Assembly: GCA_036477795.1 (NCBI GenBank)
Contig: JAZGDL010000541.1
Span: forward strand, 1-14,814
DNA: 14,814 nucleotides
Direction of reading: 5' to 3'
Source: JAZGDL01 sp036477795
GTDB taxonomy: Bacteria > Planctomycetota > Phycisphaerae > UBA1845
Position numbers and translations under genes: made by a program. Shown one piece after another: positions 8,423 to 14,814 of this stretch (position 1 is the first letter of the stretch; each line of letters starts with the position of its first letter). Under the pieces are notes generated by a model. That model saw only the letters and a program-made list of their open reading frames with translations, did no database searches and was not told where the DNA came from.

Positions 8423-9625
8423 ATGAGCGTCGAACGTATTCAAACGCTGCTTGACCGGCTGGACTCGATCAAGACCGGATTATTCCAAAAGGATTTCCTG
8501 CTGACCTGGGAGCAGTCGACCGACGACCTCCGCGCGGTCCTGCTCGCGGCGGAGGCCCTGGAGGAGCTGTGGCGGGCCAACATATGTACGCGCGTATTCA
8601 GCGGTGGACTGGCCGTCTCCAATTTCCGGGATAAATCGACGCGGACGCGATTCAGCTTTGCCAGCGCCGCCAGCCTGCTAGGCCTGTCCACGCAGGATCT
8701 GGACGAAACCAAGTCGCAGATCTCCCACGGCGAAACGGTGCGGGAGACGGCCAACATGATCTCGTTCCTCACCGAGGTCATCGGCATCCGCGACGATCTG
8801 TTCCTGGGCGAGGGCCATAAGTACATGGCCGAGGTTGCCGCCGCCGTAGAGGATGGTTACCGCCAAGGTGTGCTGCCTCAGCGACCGGCGGTGATCAACT
8901 TGCAGTGCGACCAGGACCACCCCACCCAGTCGCTGACCGACCTGCTGCACCTGCAGAAGACTTTCGGTTCGCTGGAGGAGCTTCGCGGCAAGAAGATCGC
9001 CATGACCTGGGCCTACTCGCCGTCCTACGGCAAGCCGCTGTCGGTAGCCCAGGGCATCATCACGGTGATGACGCGGTTTGGGATGAATGTCGTCCTGGCC
9101 CATCCCCCAGGGTACGACGTGATTCCCGAACTGGAGCAGACCGCCGCGAAGCATGCCGCGGAATCCGGAGGTTCCTTCGCGAAAGTGCACAGCATGGAGG
9201 AGGCTTTTGCGGACGCCGACGTGGTCTACCCCAAGAGCTGGGCCCCTTACAAGATCATGGAGAGGCGCACGGCTCTGTTACGGGGCGGCGACTCCGAGAA
9301 GCTCGCCGAGCTGGAGAAAGAGTGCTTAGCTAACAACAGCAGGCACAAGCACTGGGAGTGCACTGAGAAACTCATGACCGTCACCAAGGGGGGCAAAGCC
9401 CACTACATGCACCCCCTGCCCGCGGACATCACCGAGGTCAGTTGCCCGGCCGGCGAAGTGGCTGCCGGCGTCTTCGAGCGCTACCGCCTGGACACCTACC
9501 GCGAGGCGGAGCACAAGCCGTACATCATCGCAGCCATGATTCTCATGACCCGTTTCGAACGTCCCGGGCGGGTGCTGGCGGACCTGCTGGGCAAAGCCGC
9601 CCCGCGGTCTTACGTTCCATCGTAG
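8423..9625 (+). CDS. ygeW: YgeW-type carbamoyltransferase paralog (knotted aspartate/ornithine carbamoyltransferase family)
   Basis: This protein belongs to the aspartate/ornithine carbamoyltransferase superfamily, YgeW branch, which accompanies ygfK, ssnA and selenium-dependent hydroxylases. The carbamoyl-phosphate site is intact: S72-T-R-T-R76 followed by FSFASA, HPTQ at 166-169, and HPLP at 330-333. At 400 residues it matches the 396 of E. coli YgeW. In the proposed purine pathway it would act on a ureido compound, perhaps in the direction that releases carbamoyl phosphate. That is inference, and no carbamate kinase is in the window. I chose the ATG at 8423 because GGAG lies six bases upstream; an ATG at 8411 and an upstream extension into the repeats are less likely. 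It follows the PLP enzyme gene on the same strand after 189 bases holding two hairpins and a dispersed repeat. Confidence 0.94.
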   Translation: MSVERIQTLLDRLDSIKTGLFQKDFLLTWEQSTDDLRAVLLAAEALEELWRANICTRVFSGGLAVSNFRDKSTRTRFSFASAASLLGLSTQDLDETKSQISHGETVRETANMISFLTEVIGIRDDLFLGEGHKYMAEVAAAVEDGYRQGVLPQRPAVINLQCDQDHPTQSLTDLLHLQKTFGSLEELRGKKIAMTWAYSPSYGKPLSVAQGIITVMTRFGMNVVLAHPPGYDVIPELEQTAAKHAAESGGSFAKVHSMEEAFADADVVYPKSWAPYKIMERRTALLRGGDSEKLAELEKECLANNSRHKHWECTEKLMTVTKGGKAHYMHPLPADITEVSCPAGEVAAGVFERYRLDTYREAEHKPYIIAAMILMTRFERPGRVLADLLGKAAPRSYVPS

Positions 9626-9664
9626 TGTTGTGTTTCAGAGTTCACTACCGTGTTGATCGGGGGC

Positions 9665-11122
9665 TTAACGGATGCCGCCGTGGCGCCTGACCCTGGCGCT
9701 TTCGAATCCGTGGAGGCCCCGGCCCTCGCGCTCCCACCAATCTCGAACGCGTTCGATGGCCTTGTGCCTCAGTTCCGGTTCTGCGAATGGATCGTAGCGG
9801 AAATCGCGTTGTGTGATGTACTGGATGTAGGTTGCGGCGGCGTCGGCACGCGTGCTCTTTGAGGGCCGGCTGGGTTCTTTGTTTCGTGTGCTGATCCGGA
9901 CCACTACCTCGTCTTCAGGATCCAGCAACACCGCCAGGATGGCGATGACCATGGGCCGCTGCGGCTGATCGGCGATGGCCGTCAGGATCGCCTTGCTCAC
10001 CGCGTTTTTTTTGCCTTTGGGGCCCGCCGGCAGGTCATCCTCCAGCAGGTCGCGCAGCATCATGCCTTCCCGCCGCCCGCCGTAGGTGAGCAACGTGGCG
10101 ACTTCATCCTGGGTGAGGGTCTTTGTGCCGCGCCGGCGCTCGACGATCAGATCGATCCCTGAAGAATCCCCCAGGGAGGCGAGGTCTCGCACCACGTCCA
10201 TGCGAATGGCGTTGTCGTTCCGGACCAGGAAGGCTCTCAGGTGTTCAATGGCCCGCGAGGTGTGGCCCTCGATGTGCAGCCGGGTGATCATCTGCTGGGC
10301 CTGCTTGTATTTGACGCGTGAGATCAACCACGACCGGGCCTCCAGCGGGGACATGTCTTTAGTATTCTCCCACCATTGGCGGGCCCCGCTCGCGGCGGCT
10401 GATCGGGCATCTTCATCCAGATGGGAGAACCAGTTTCCGCGTTTGACGGTATAGAACCGGCATCGGGCGATCGCCTCCAACAGGGCCATGGCCAGGTCGC
10501 ACCGGCGAAACATCAACGCGGGATAGTTGCTTTGTGCCGGGACCGCCGTGCATCGGGTGGCGGTCATGTCCTCAAGGGCCTCGATCAGCATCGGCAGTAT
10601 CTTCCGCCCGCGCTTATAGATGCGAATGACCGGGTCGGTGTAGTCGTGCTCCAACTGGTCGCCCAGTTCGTCCCAATGCATCCGCCCACCCTGCGAAATG
10701 GAGTCGGTGTGCAAGGGAGCGCGGATCAGGGCGGTGGGGCGCGACTGTTCGTTCAGCAGCCGTGAATCGGTCAACAGCTTGATCAGCTCTTGGGGCGATG
10801 CGCCGATCCGGTTTTTCGGCATGTCGGGCGCGTCACGCTCGGCGGCGCGAAGCGAAGCCAGGTAACCGGCAACCAGCGACTCTGAATCAACGCCGCCGGC
10901 TTCGCTTAGAGCCGCCTCCAAATCATCAGCGATCGCCCCCCAGGGGTCCCCATCGCGGATGCGCTCGCAGGCCTTGCGCCAGCTAGCGTTAAGCGCCGCG
11001 TTTCGCTTCTTGGCTTCCACCTGTTTCTGGGCCGCCGCGCTGCCCGGTGCTGCGCAGATGGTCAAAGACAGTAGGAGACAGACCAGGCTGGCTGACTGAA
11101 CAGGACTGCGCCGGGTGTGCAT
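9665..11122 (-). CDS. Secreted helical protein of unknown function, HEAT-repeat-like
   Basis: I do not recognise a named family. The 485-residue product starts with a clear Sec signal peptide: MHTRR, then a hydrophobic stretch (SASLVCLLLSLTICAA, residues 10-25), then a small-residue cleavage region (GSAAAQ, 27-32). The mature part is mostly predicted helix with alternating charged and leucine-rich stretches. Two similar segments, RQWWENTKD in the middle and RDWWEREGRG near the end, suggest a repeated unit. Helical-repeat (HEAT-like) periplasmic proteins of this style are common in planctomycetes, so a scaffolding role outside the cytoplasm is possible. No catalytic motif is visible. The ATG at 11122 shares its A with the TGA stop of the dehydrogenase gene upstream (TGATG), which indicates translational coupling. 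The frame also opens upstream to 11212, but the signal peptide supports 11122. Confidence 0.72.
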   Translation of the reverse strand: MHTRRSPVQSASLVCLLLSLTICAAPGSAAAQKQVEAKKRNAALNASWRKACERIRDGDPWGAIADDLEAALSEAGGVDSESLVAGYLASLRAAERDAPDMPKNRIGASPQELIKLLTDSRLLNEQSRPTALIRAPLHTDSISQGGRMHWDELGDQLEHDYTDPVIRIYKRGRKILPMLIEALEDMTATRCTAVPAQSNYPALMFRRCDLAMALLEAIARCRFYTVKRGNWFSHLDEDARSAAASGARQWWENTKDMSPLEARSWLISRVKYKQAQQMITRLHIEGHTSRAIEHLRAFLVRNDNAIRMDVVRDLASLGDSSGIDLIVERRRGTKTLTQDEVATLLTYGGRREGMMLRDLLEDDLPAGPKGKKNAVSKAILTAIADQPQRPMVIAILAVLLDPEDEVVVRISTRNKEPSRPSKSTRADAAATYIQYITQRDFRYDPFAEPELRHKAIERVRDWWEREGRGLHGFESARVRRHGGIR

Positions 11123-12510
11123 CAGGCCTTGAAAACCTTGCGCCGATAATTGCGGCAGGACGCCGTGGCGTTGCGGGTGTCGACAATGATCCTGGCGTGT
11201 TTGACTATCCATGGGAAATCGTATTGGCTGTGATCCGTCGCGATCAGCACGCAGTCATAGCCGGCCAGCATGCGGGCGGATAACGGCTTGCTGCGCATCC
11301 GCAGATTGTGCTCGCGCTGCCGGTGCGTCGTGGGCACAAAGGGATCATTATAATCAGTCTTCGCCCCTTTTGCCTGCAGTAATTCGATCAGCTCGATCGA
11401 CGGCGATTCGCGAATGTCGTCGATATCCTTCTTGTAGGCCAGACCCAGCACCAGGATTTTGGCGCCGTTCAACGACTTCTTCACCGTGTTGAGGGCGTCG
11501 CTGACCCGATTTACCACGTAGGTCGGCATCTGGGCGTTGATTTCACCGGACAACTCGATGAAGCGGGTGCTCATGTCGAACTGCCGGGCCCGCCAGGTCA
11601 GATAGAACGGGTCGATGGGAATGCAGTGCCCGCCCAGCCCCGGGCCGGGGTAGAAAGGCTGAAAACCGAACGGCTTAGTAGCCGCCGCCTGCACTACCTC
11701 CCACACGTCAATGCCCATGCGATCCAGCAGCGTTTTTAACTCGTTGATCAGCGCGATGTTCACACAACGGTAGACGTTCTCGAGGATCTTGCTGCACTCC
11801 GCCACCTCACAACTGCTCACCGAAACCACCTCGGCCACGGCTGCACCATACAACGCCACCGCTGCCTTGCGGCTGCTCGGTCCGATGCCGCCGATCACCT
11901 TGGGGATGCTCTCGGTGGTGAAGTCCTCGCGTCCGGGGTCCTCCCGCTCCGGTGAGTAGGCCAGATAAAAATCCTTTTCCGCCTTGAGCCCGCTGCGCTC
12001 GAGAAGCGGCAGGAGCAGCTCACGCGTGGTTCCCGGGTAGGTCGTGCTTTCCAGGACGACCAGTTGGCCCTTGCGAAGGTTTTCCGCCAGCATCTCGCCC
12101 GTGCTGGTCACATAGCTGGTGTCCGGATCGCGCGTCTTGGTCAGCGGCGTGGGCACGCAGATCAGTATCGCGGCGCAGCGGCGCAGCTCCTTGGGATCTT
12201 CCGTGGCACGGAACTGCTCCTCCTTGACCAGGCGTTTGATCATCGAGGAAGGGATGTGTTTGATGTAACTTCGGCCGTTGTTGAGCCGGGCCACCTTCTT
12301 GGAATCGACGTCCAGACCCAGCACCCGAAAGCCGGCGCCGCAGAACGTACGAGCCAGCGGCAGACCGACGTAGCCCAGCCCCACGATACCCACCAGCGCT
12401 CGGCGGGATTCGACGGCGGCGATAAACTTCTGAAGTGACAATCGCACAACTCCTTGACGGGCCCCGTTCCGGCCCGCGGCGAAAGACATCTTAGAACCAA
12501 GTCCTTCCAT
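11122..12510 (-). CDS. Nucleotide-sugar 6-dehydrogenase, UDP-N-acetylglucosamine/-hexosamine type (WbpA-like)
   Basis: This enzyme oxidises the C6 hydroxyl of a UDP-sugar to a carboxylate with two NAD+, giving a uronic acid for polysaccharide. Numbered from the ATG at 12510, it has 462 residues. The NAD-binding loop GLGYVGLP is at 44-51, YSPEREDPG at 185-193, and the catalytic cysteine is C296 in GLGGHCIPIDPFYL. The C-terminal domain contains GLAYKKDIDDIRESP. The SPEREDPG segment and the HCIPIDP loop favour the UDP-GlcNAc 6-dehydrogenase branch (WbpA/TviB) over plain UDP-glucose dehydrogenase. The frame is open to 12741, but GGAGG seven bases before the ATG at 12510 decides the start. The preceding 77 codons overlap a palindromic repeat and look non-coding. 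It is the first gene of a two-gene minus-strand unit with the secreted protein, and divergent from the thiolase gene. Confidence 0.92.
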   Translation of the reverse strand: MEGLGSKMSFAAGRNGARQGVVRLSLQKFIAAVESRRALVGIVGLGYVGLPLARTFCGAGFRVLGLDVDSKKVARLNNGRSYIKHIPSSMIKRLVKEEQFRATEDPKELRRCAAILICVPTPLTKTRDPDTSYVTSTGEMLAENLRKGQLVVLESTTYPGTTRELLLPLLERSGLKAEKDFYLAYSPEREDPGREDFTTESIPKVIGGIGPSSRKAAVALYGAAVAEVVSVSSCEVAECSKILENVYRCVNIALINELKTLLDRMGIDVWEVVQAAATKPFGFQPFYPGPGLGGHCIPIDPFYLTWRARQFDMSTRFIELSGEINAQMPTYVVNRVSDALNTVKKSLNGAKILVLGLAYKKDIDDIRESPSIELIELLQAKGAKTDYNDPFVPTTHRQREHNLRMRSKPLSARMLAGYDCVLIATDHSQYDFPWIVKHARIIVDTRNATASCRNYRRKVFKA

Positions 12511-12543
12511 GATGCAACCTCCAGCCCGTGGTGCGATCAGGTG

Positions 12544-12568
12544 GAGCCTGAGGCTCGGCGGGAGCCTC
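12544..12568. repeat. Intergenic palindromic repeat (EGEAPAEP type)
   Basis: GAGGCTC (12550-12556) and GAGCCTC (12562-12568) form a seven-base stem around GGCGG. A further GAGCCT at 12544-12549 can compete for the same partner AGGCTC. The minus strand reads WEGEAPAEP, a spurious peptide I know from planctomycete intergenic repeats. It lies between the divergent dehydrogenase and thiolase genes. Confidence 0.7.
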
Positions 12569-12700
12569 GCCCTCCCATTGGACAACTCGCAGCTCCAAGG
12601 TTGACGAATCCCAGGGGTTATCGACGCATCGAGCCCGGACCGAGCAAGTATTCTCCCACTTAGAGTCTGTAACAAAGCCTGTCCCACAGCAAGGGGTGTG

Positions 12701-12729
12701 TTGTCGTTTGACAAGACATACGGTATCGT
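12701..12729 (+). promoter_or_regulatory. Weak candidate promoter for the thiolase-like gene
   Basis: TTGTCG (12701-12706) and TATCGT (12724-12729) are 17 bases apart, each four of six to consensus. A perfect TTGACA at 12708-12713 lies in the same place but has no good -10 box. Transcription would start near 12736, about 30 bases before the gene. Confidence 0.22.
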
Positions 12730-12767
12730 GCTGATGTACACGACGCTTTTGTCGAAAGGGTTTCACA

Positions 12768-14138
12768 ATGATCAAGTTCGGCTGCGGGAATCTGCGTATC
12801 CCAAGGTTTGAAAAGCCGGTCTACATGGTGGCCGGCGGTCTGACCGACTTCCGCAAGAAGTATCCGGAAAAAAATACCAGCCAGTTGTGCACCGAAGCCC
12901 TCCGCATGGCCATCGAGGAAAATGACCTGAAGGTTTCGCCGGAGGATTTTCGGCGGCGTGTGAACTGGTGCGTGTATTCGCAGTTCGCCGACCATTTCGG
13001 GGATCAGCTCCTGGCTGCTGCCAAGGTGCACGACTATCTGGGGTTCGACCCGCTGGGCAACATAGAGGTCAAGACCGGCGGAGCCACGGGCGGATCGTCG
13101 GTGCTGGCCGCCGCTCAGGCGATCGGGTCGGGATACGCCGACTGCGTGCCGGTCGTCGGGTGGGAGCGGATGGACGAAGTGCCAACCAAGGTGGGCAACT
13201 CCTACATCGCCAGCGCCGCGTGCAAGGATTTCGAGAGCGAGCTGGGCTGGATGTACGCCAGCTACTATGCCCTCATGGCTCAGCGTTATCAGTACGAGAA
13301 CGAGGTTCCGCGTGAGACGCTGGCCAAGATCGCTTGCAAGAATCACGAATACGCCTGCTATTCACCATATTCCCAAAACCCCGGCAGATACTCCGTGCAG
13401 GACATTCTGGAGAACGACATGGTTTCCGATCCGCTGTCGTTCCTGGAATGCTGCGCCATGAGCGTGGGGGCTGCCGTATTGATCCTAGCCGACGAAAAGA
13501 CGGCCTATGAACTGACCGACCAGCCCATGCGGCTAACGGCCATCTGCGGCGGCACGCACACGCTGCGCACCGCGGACCGGCGGAACATGCCCATCCTGCT
13601 GCTGCCCAACGAAACGGAGGCGACCTACAAGGACTACTTCAGCCACAAACGAACGGAGTGGCCTGGCTTCAGCTCGTTTCTGGCGTCGCGGATGGCAGCT
13701 TACCTGGCTTACAACATGGCCGGCATCAAGGACCCGGTGGAAGACTTCGACCTGCTGGAGACGCATGACGCCTTCACGATCAGCGATATACAAACGTATG
13801 AGGACATCGGTCTGCGGCCCTACGGGCGCGGGCGGGAATTCATCGAGTCGGGCGACGCCTATTTCGAGGGCCGGCTGCCGACCAACCTCTCCGGCGGATT
13901 GATCGGCACCATGCACGCCGTGGGGGCGACCGGCATCTGGCAGATCGTCGAGCTCATGTGGCAGCTCCAGGGCAAGTGGGACAAGTTCCACGCCGACCCG
14001 GAGCGCTGGTCGCGCTACGGCAAGGAGAAGCCTCAGGACTTCCGAAGTCTGCAGGTGAACAACCCCAAGCGCGGATGCGCGATTTCGCACGCCGGCACCG
14101 GCAGCCACGTGACCGTGGCTGTCATGGAGAAACCGTAG
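12768..14138 (+). CDS. Thiolase-fold protein, SCP-x type, apparently lacking the nucleophilic cysteine
   Basis: This 456-residue protein has the layout of SCP-x-type thiolases. HDAF (333-336) is the counterpart of the conserved HDCFT/NDAFA motif, and NLSGGLIGTMHAVGATG (373-389) is that of the SGG...GHPxGATG motif with His383 kept. In the N-terminal half, where thiolases have CASG with the acyl-accepting cysteine, I read VKTGGATGGSS (101-111), so glycine (G105) seems to replace the cysteine. Related Cys-less proteins, such as the steroid side-chain aldolase Ltp2, work with a DUF35 partner, and the next gene encodes one. So an acyl-CoA retro-aldolase or other C-C bond reaction is more likely than a thiolase. 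The ATG at 12768 has AAAGGG seven bases upstream. The family is well supported, but the missing cysteine is my alignment by eye. The substrate is unknown, and no link to the purine genes is evident. Confidence 0.87.
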   Translation: MIKFGCGNLRIPRFEKPVYMVAGGLTDFRKKYPEKNTSQLCTEALRMAIEENDLKVSPEDFRRRVNWCVYSQFADHFGDQLLAAAKVHDYLGFDPLGNIEVKTGGATGGSSVLAAAQAIGSGYADCVPVVGWERMDEVPTKVGNSYIASAACKDFESELGWMYASYYALMAQRYQYENEVPRETLAKIACKNHEYACYSPYSQNPGRYSVQDILENDMVSDPLSFLECCAMSVGAAVLILADEKTAYELTDQPMRLTAICGGTHTLRTADRRNMPILLLPNETEATYKDYFSHKRTEWPGFSSFLASRMAAYLAYNMAGIKDPVEDFDLLETHDAFTISDIQTYEDIGLRPYGRGREFIESGDAYFEGRLPTNLSGGLIGTMHAVGATGIWQIVELMWQLQGKWDKFHADPERWSRYGKEKPQDFRSLQVNNPKRGCAISHAGTGSHVTVAVMEKP

Positions 14139-14182
14139 CTGTGAGATGGCGCTCCGAGACGCGCCCGTCAGGAAGCGTACCG

Positions 14183-14204
14183 CCCTCCCTTACGGTCGGG
14201 CCTC
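14183..14204 (-). repeat. 22-base dispersed repeat, copy 2 (PPSLTVG type)
   Basis: This is the inverted partner of 8265-8286, with 21 of 22 identical. It lies in the 100-base gap between the thiolase-like gene and the DUF35 gene. Read on the plus strand it gives VPPSLTVG. The element may begin further left, near 14150, since the opposite strand reads LPDGRVSE, another recurring spurious peptide. Confidence 0.65.
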
Positions 14205-14238
14205 GGTTGACTTCGCCAAACAGGAGAATGTTTGAATC

Positions 14239-14712
14239 ATGACCATTGAACTGAACGGAACCACGGCCGAAGTCCTCAACCAAGACCCGCTGGTCATCAA
14301 GAACGAGAAGAACTGGTACCACATCCACAGCTACGGCGGCTGGGGCAGGTTTTTCAAAGCCTTGCAGGAACGCAAAATCCTGGCCACACGCTGCACCAAT
14401 CCAGACTGTGATGAGAAGCGCCTGTGGCTGCCGCCGCGGTGTGAGTGCCCGGACTGTTGGCATGAGATGGAGTGGGTGGAAGCCCCGACGACCGGCCGGG
14501 TTTACACCCACAGCACGGTGCTGTACCCCGGCGCCCCTTTCCGAGCCAGCACGCCGTGCCCGCTGATCAGCGTGGAACTGGAGGGCGTGTGCACCAAAAT
14601 GATGGGCTACCTCAAGGAAGGGGAACCAAAGATCGGTATGCTCATACGGGCGGTGTTTAACACCGAGAAGCCGACCAACACCATCCTCGATTTAGCTTGG
14701 GTGCCGGCCTGA
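14239..14712 (+). CDS. DUF35 zinc-ribbon/OB-fold acyl-CoA-binding partner protein
   Basis: This 157-residue protein is of the Zn-ribbon plus OB-fold (DUF35) type, which forms complexes with thiolase-fold enzymes (archaeal acetoacetyl-CoA thiolase/HMG-CoA synthase, BbsA-BbsB, ChsH2-Ltp2) and binds the CoA substrate. The zinc ribbon uses C52-x4-C57 and C70-x2-C73, with C68 also nearby. The OB-fold begins at about residue 80 with APTTGRVYTHSTVLYPGAPF. An N-terminal helix region containing WYHIHSYGGWGRFFKAL precedes the ribbon, as is usual. AGGAG at 14222-14226 is 12 bases before the ATG, a little far. A four-codon frame from 14228 (ATG TTT GAA TCA TGA) overlaps the start but is probably chance. 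It follows the thiolase-like gene by 100 bases on the same strand, and the two almost certainly work as one enzyme. Confidence 0.88.
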   Translation: MTIELNGTTAEVLNQDPLVIKNEKNWYHIHSYGGWGRFFKALQERKILATRCTNPDCDEKRLWLPPRCECPDCWHEMEWVEAPTTGRVYTHSTVLYPGAPFRASTPCPLISVELEGVCTKMMGYLKEGEPKIGMLIRAVFNTEKPTNTILDLAWVPA

Positions 14713-14737
14713 CCTGACCCAGCCTTTCCGGTCCGCT

Positions 14738-14800
14738 GGTGCGAGAATCCTTTCTCGCACCCCAGCACGGATCGCTGGTGCGAGAATCCTTTCTCGCACC
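14738..14800. repeat. Two tandem 39-base units, each a perfect hairpin GGTGCGAGAA-TCCT-TTCTCGCACC
   Basis: Ten-base perfect arms enclose TCCT at 14738-14761 and again at 14777-14800. The unit repeats at a 39-base step, with changes only in the linker. The array starts 25 bases after the DUF35 stop and runs nearly to the window edge, so more copies may follow. No T-run follows either hairpin. The minus strand reads GCEKGFSHQR twice. Confidence 0.8.
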
Positions 14801-14814
14801 CCGGCATGGGCTGA

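Noticed and set aside
12511..12741. A longer dehydrogenase beginning at 12741
   Set aside because: The extension runs through a palindromic repeat and lacks family similarity, while GGAGG with ideal spacing marks the ATG at 12510.
6501..14814. CRISPR array suggested by repeated hairpins
   Set aside because: Copies are scattered or only two in tandem, with short, similar linkers instead of unique spacers, and no cas gene is present.

Overview
The window is GC-rich bacterial chromosomal DNA with ten genes. It most likely comes from a planctomycete or a close relative. The main support is a set of short palindromic repeats between the genes whose accidental translations (EGEAPAEP, SPKRQRGV, PPSLTVG, CEKGFSHQR) I know as recurring spurious peptides in planctomycete genomes. 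This assignment rests on recognition, not on a search.

Left two thirds (1-9625): a purine-catabolism gene cluster like the E. coli ygeW-ssnA-xdhD region (the 'selenate reductase / selenium-dependent molybdenum hydroxylase' set, whose relatives have been linked to anaerobic urate and xanthine breakdown in gut bacteria). It holds a fused 2Fe-2S/molybdopterin hydroxylase (minus strand, cut by the left edge), YgfK (plus), the YgfJ-type cofactor nucleotidyltransferase (plus), the SsnA amidohydrolase (minus), a fold-type II PLP enzyme where YgeX might be expected (plus), and the carbamoyltransferase paralog YgeW (plus). A plausible joint role is: the hydroxylase and YgfK carry out redox chemistry on the purine, SsnA hydrolyses a C-N bond of the ring or its product, YgeW handles a carbamoyl or ureido group, and the PLP enzyme finishes the remaining amino-acid-like fragment. 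The genes do not form one operon. They lie in two divergent pairs and a loose plus-strand pair, with palindromic repeats in several gaps. YgfK here is short and appears to lack the FAD/NAD(P) domain of longer YgfK proteins. No ygeY, hyuA or separate FAD subunit lies in the window.

Middle (9665-12510, minus strand): a UDP-N-acetylhexosamine-type 6-dehydrogenase, probably for surface polysaccharide, overlaps by one base (TGATG) the start of a secreted, helical, tryptophan-containing protein of unknown function.

Right end (12768-14712, plus strand): a thiolase-fold protein of the SCP-x type is followed by a DUF35 zinc-ribbon/OB-fold protein. The thiolase appears to have glycine where the nucleophilic cysteine should be, so the pair may be an aldolase-like or other non-thiolase acyl-CoA complex. 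The window ends with two tandem copies of a perfect hairpin.

I saw no tRNA, rRNA, CRISPR array, transposase or convincing rho-independent terminator. No stretch without a gene exceeds 300 bases.
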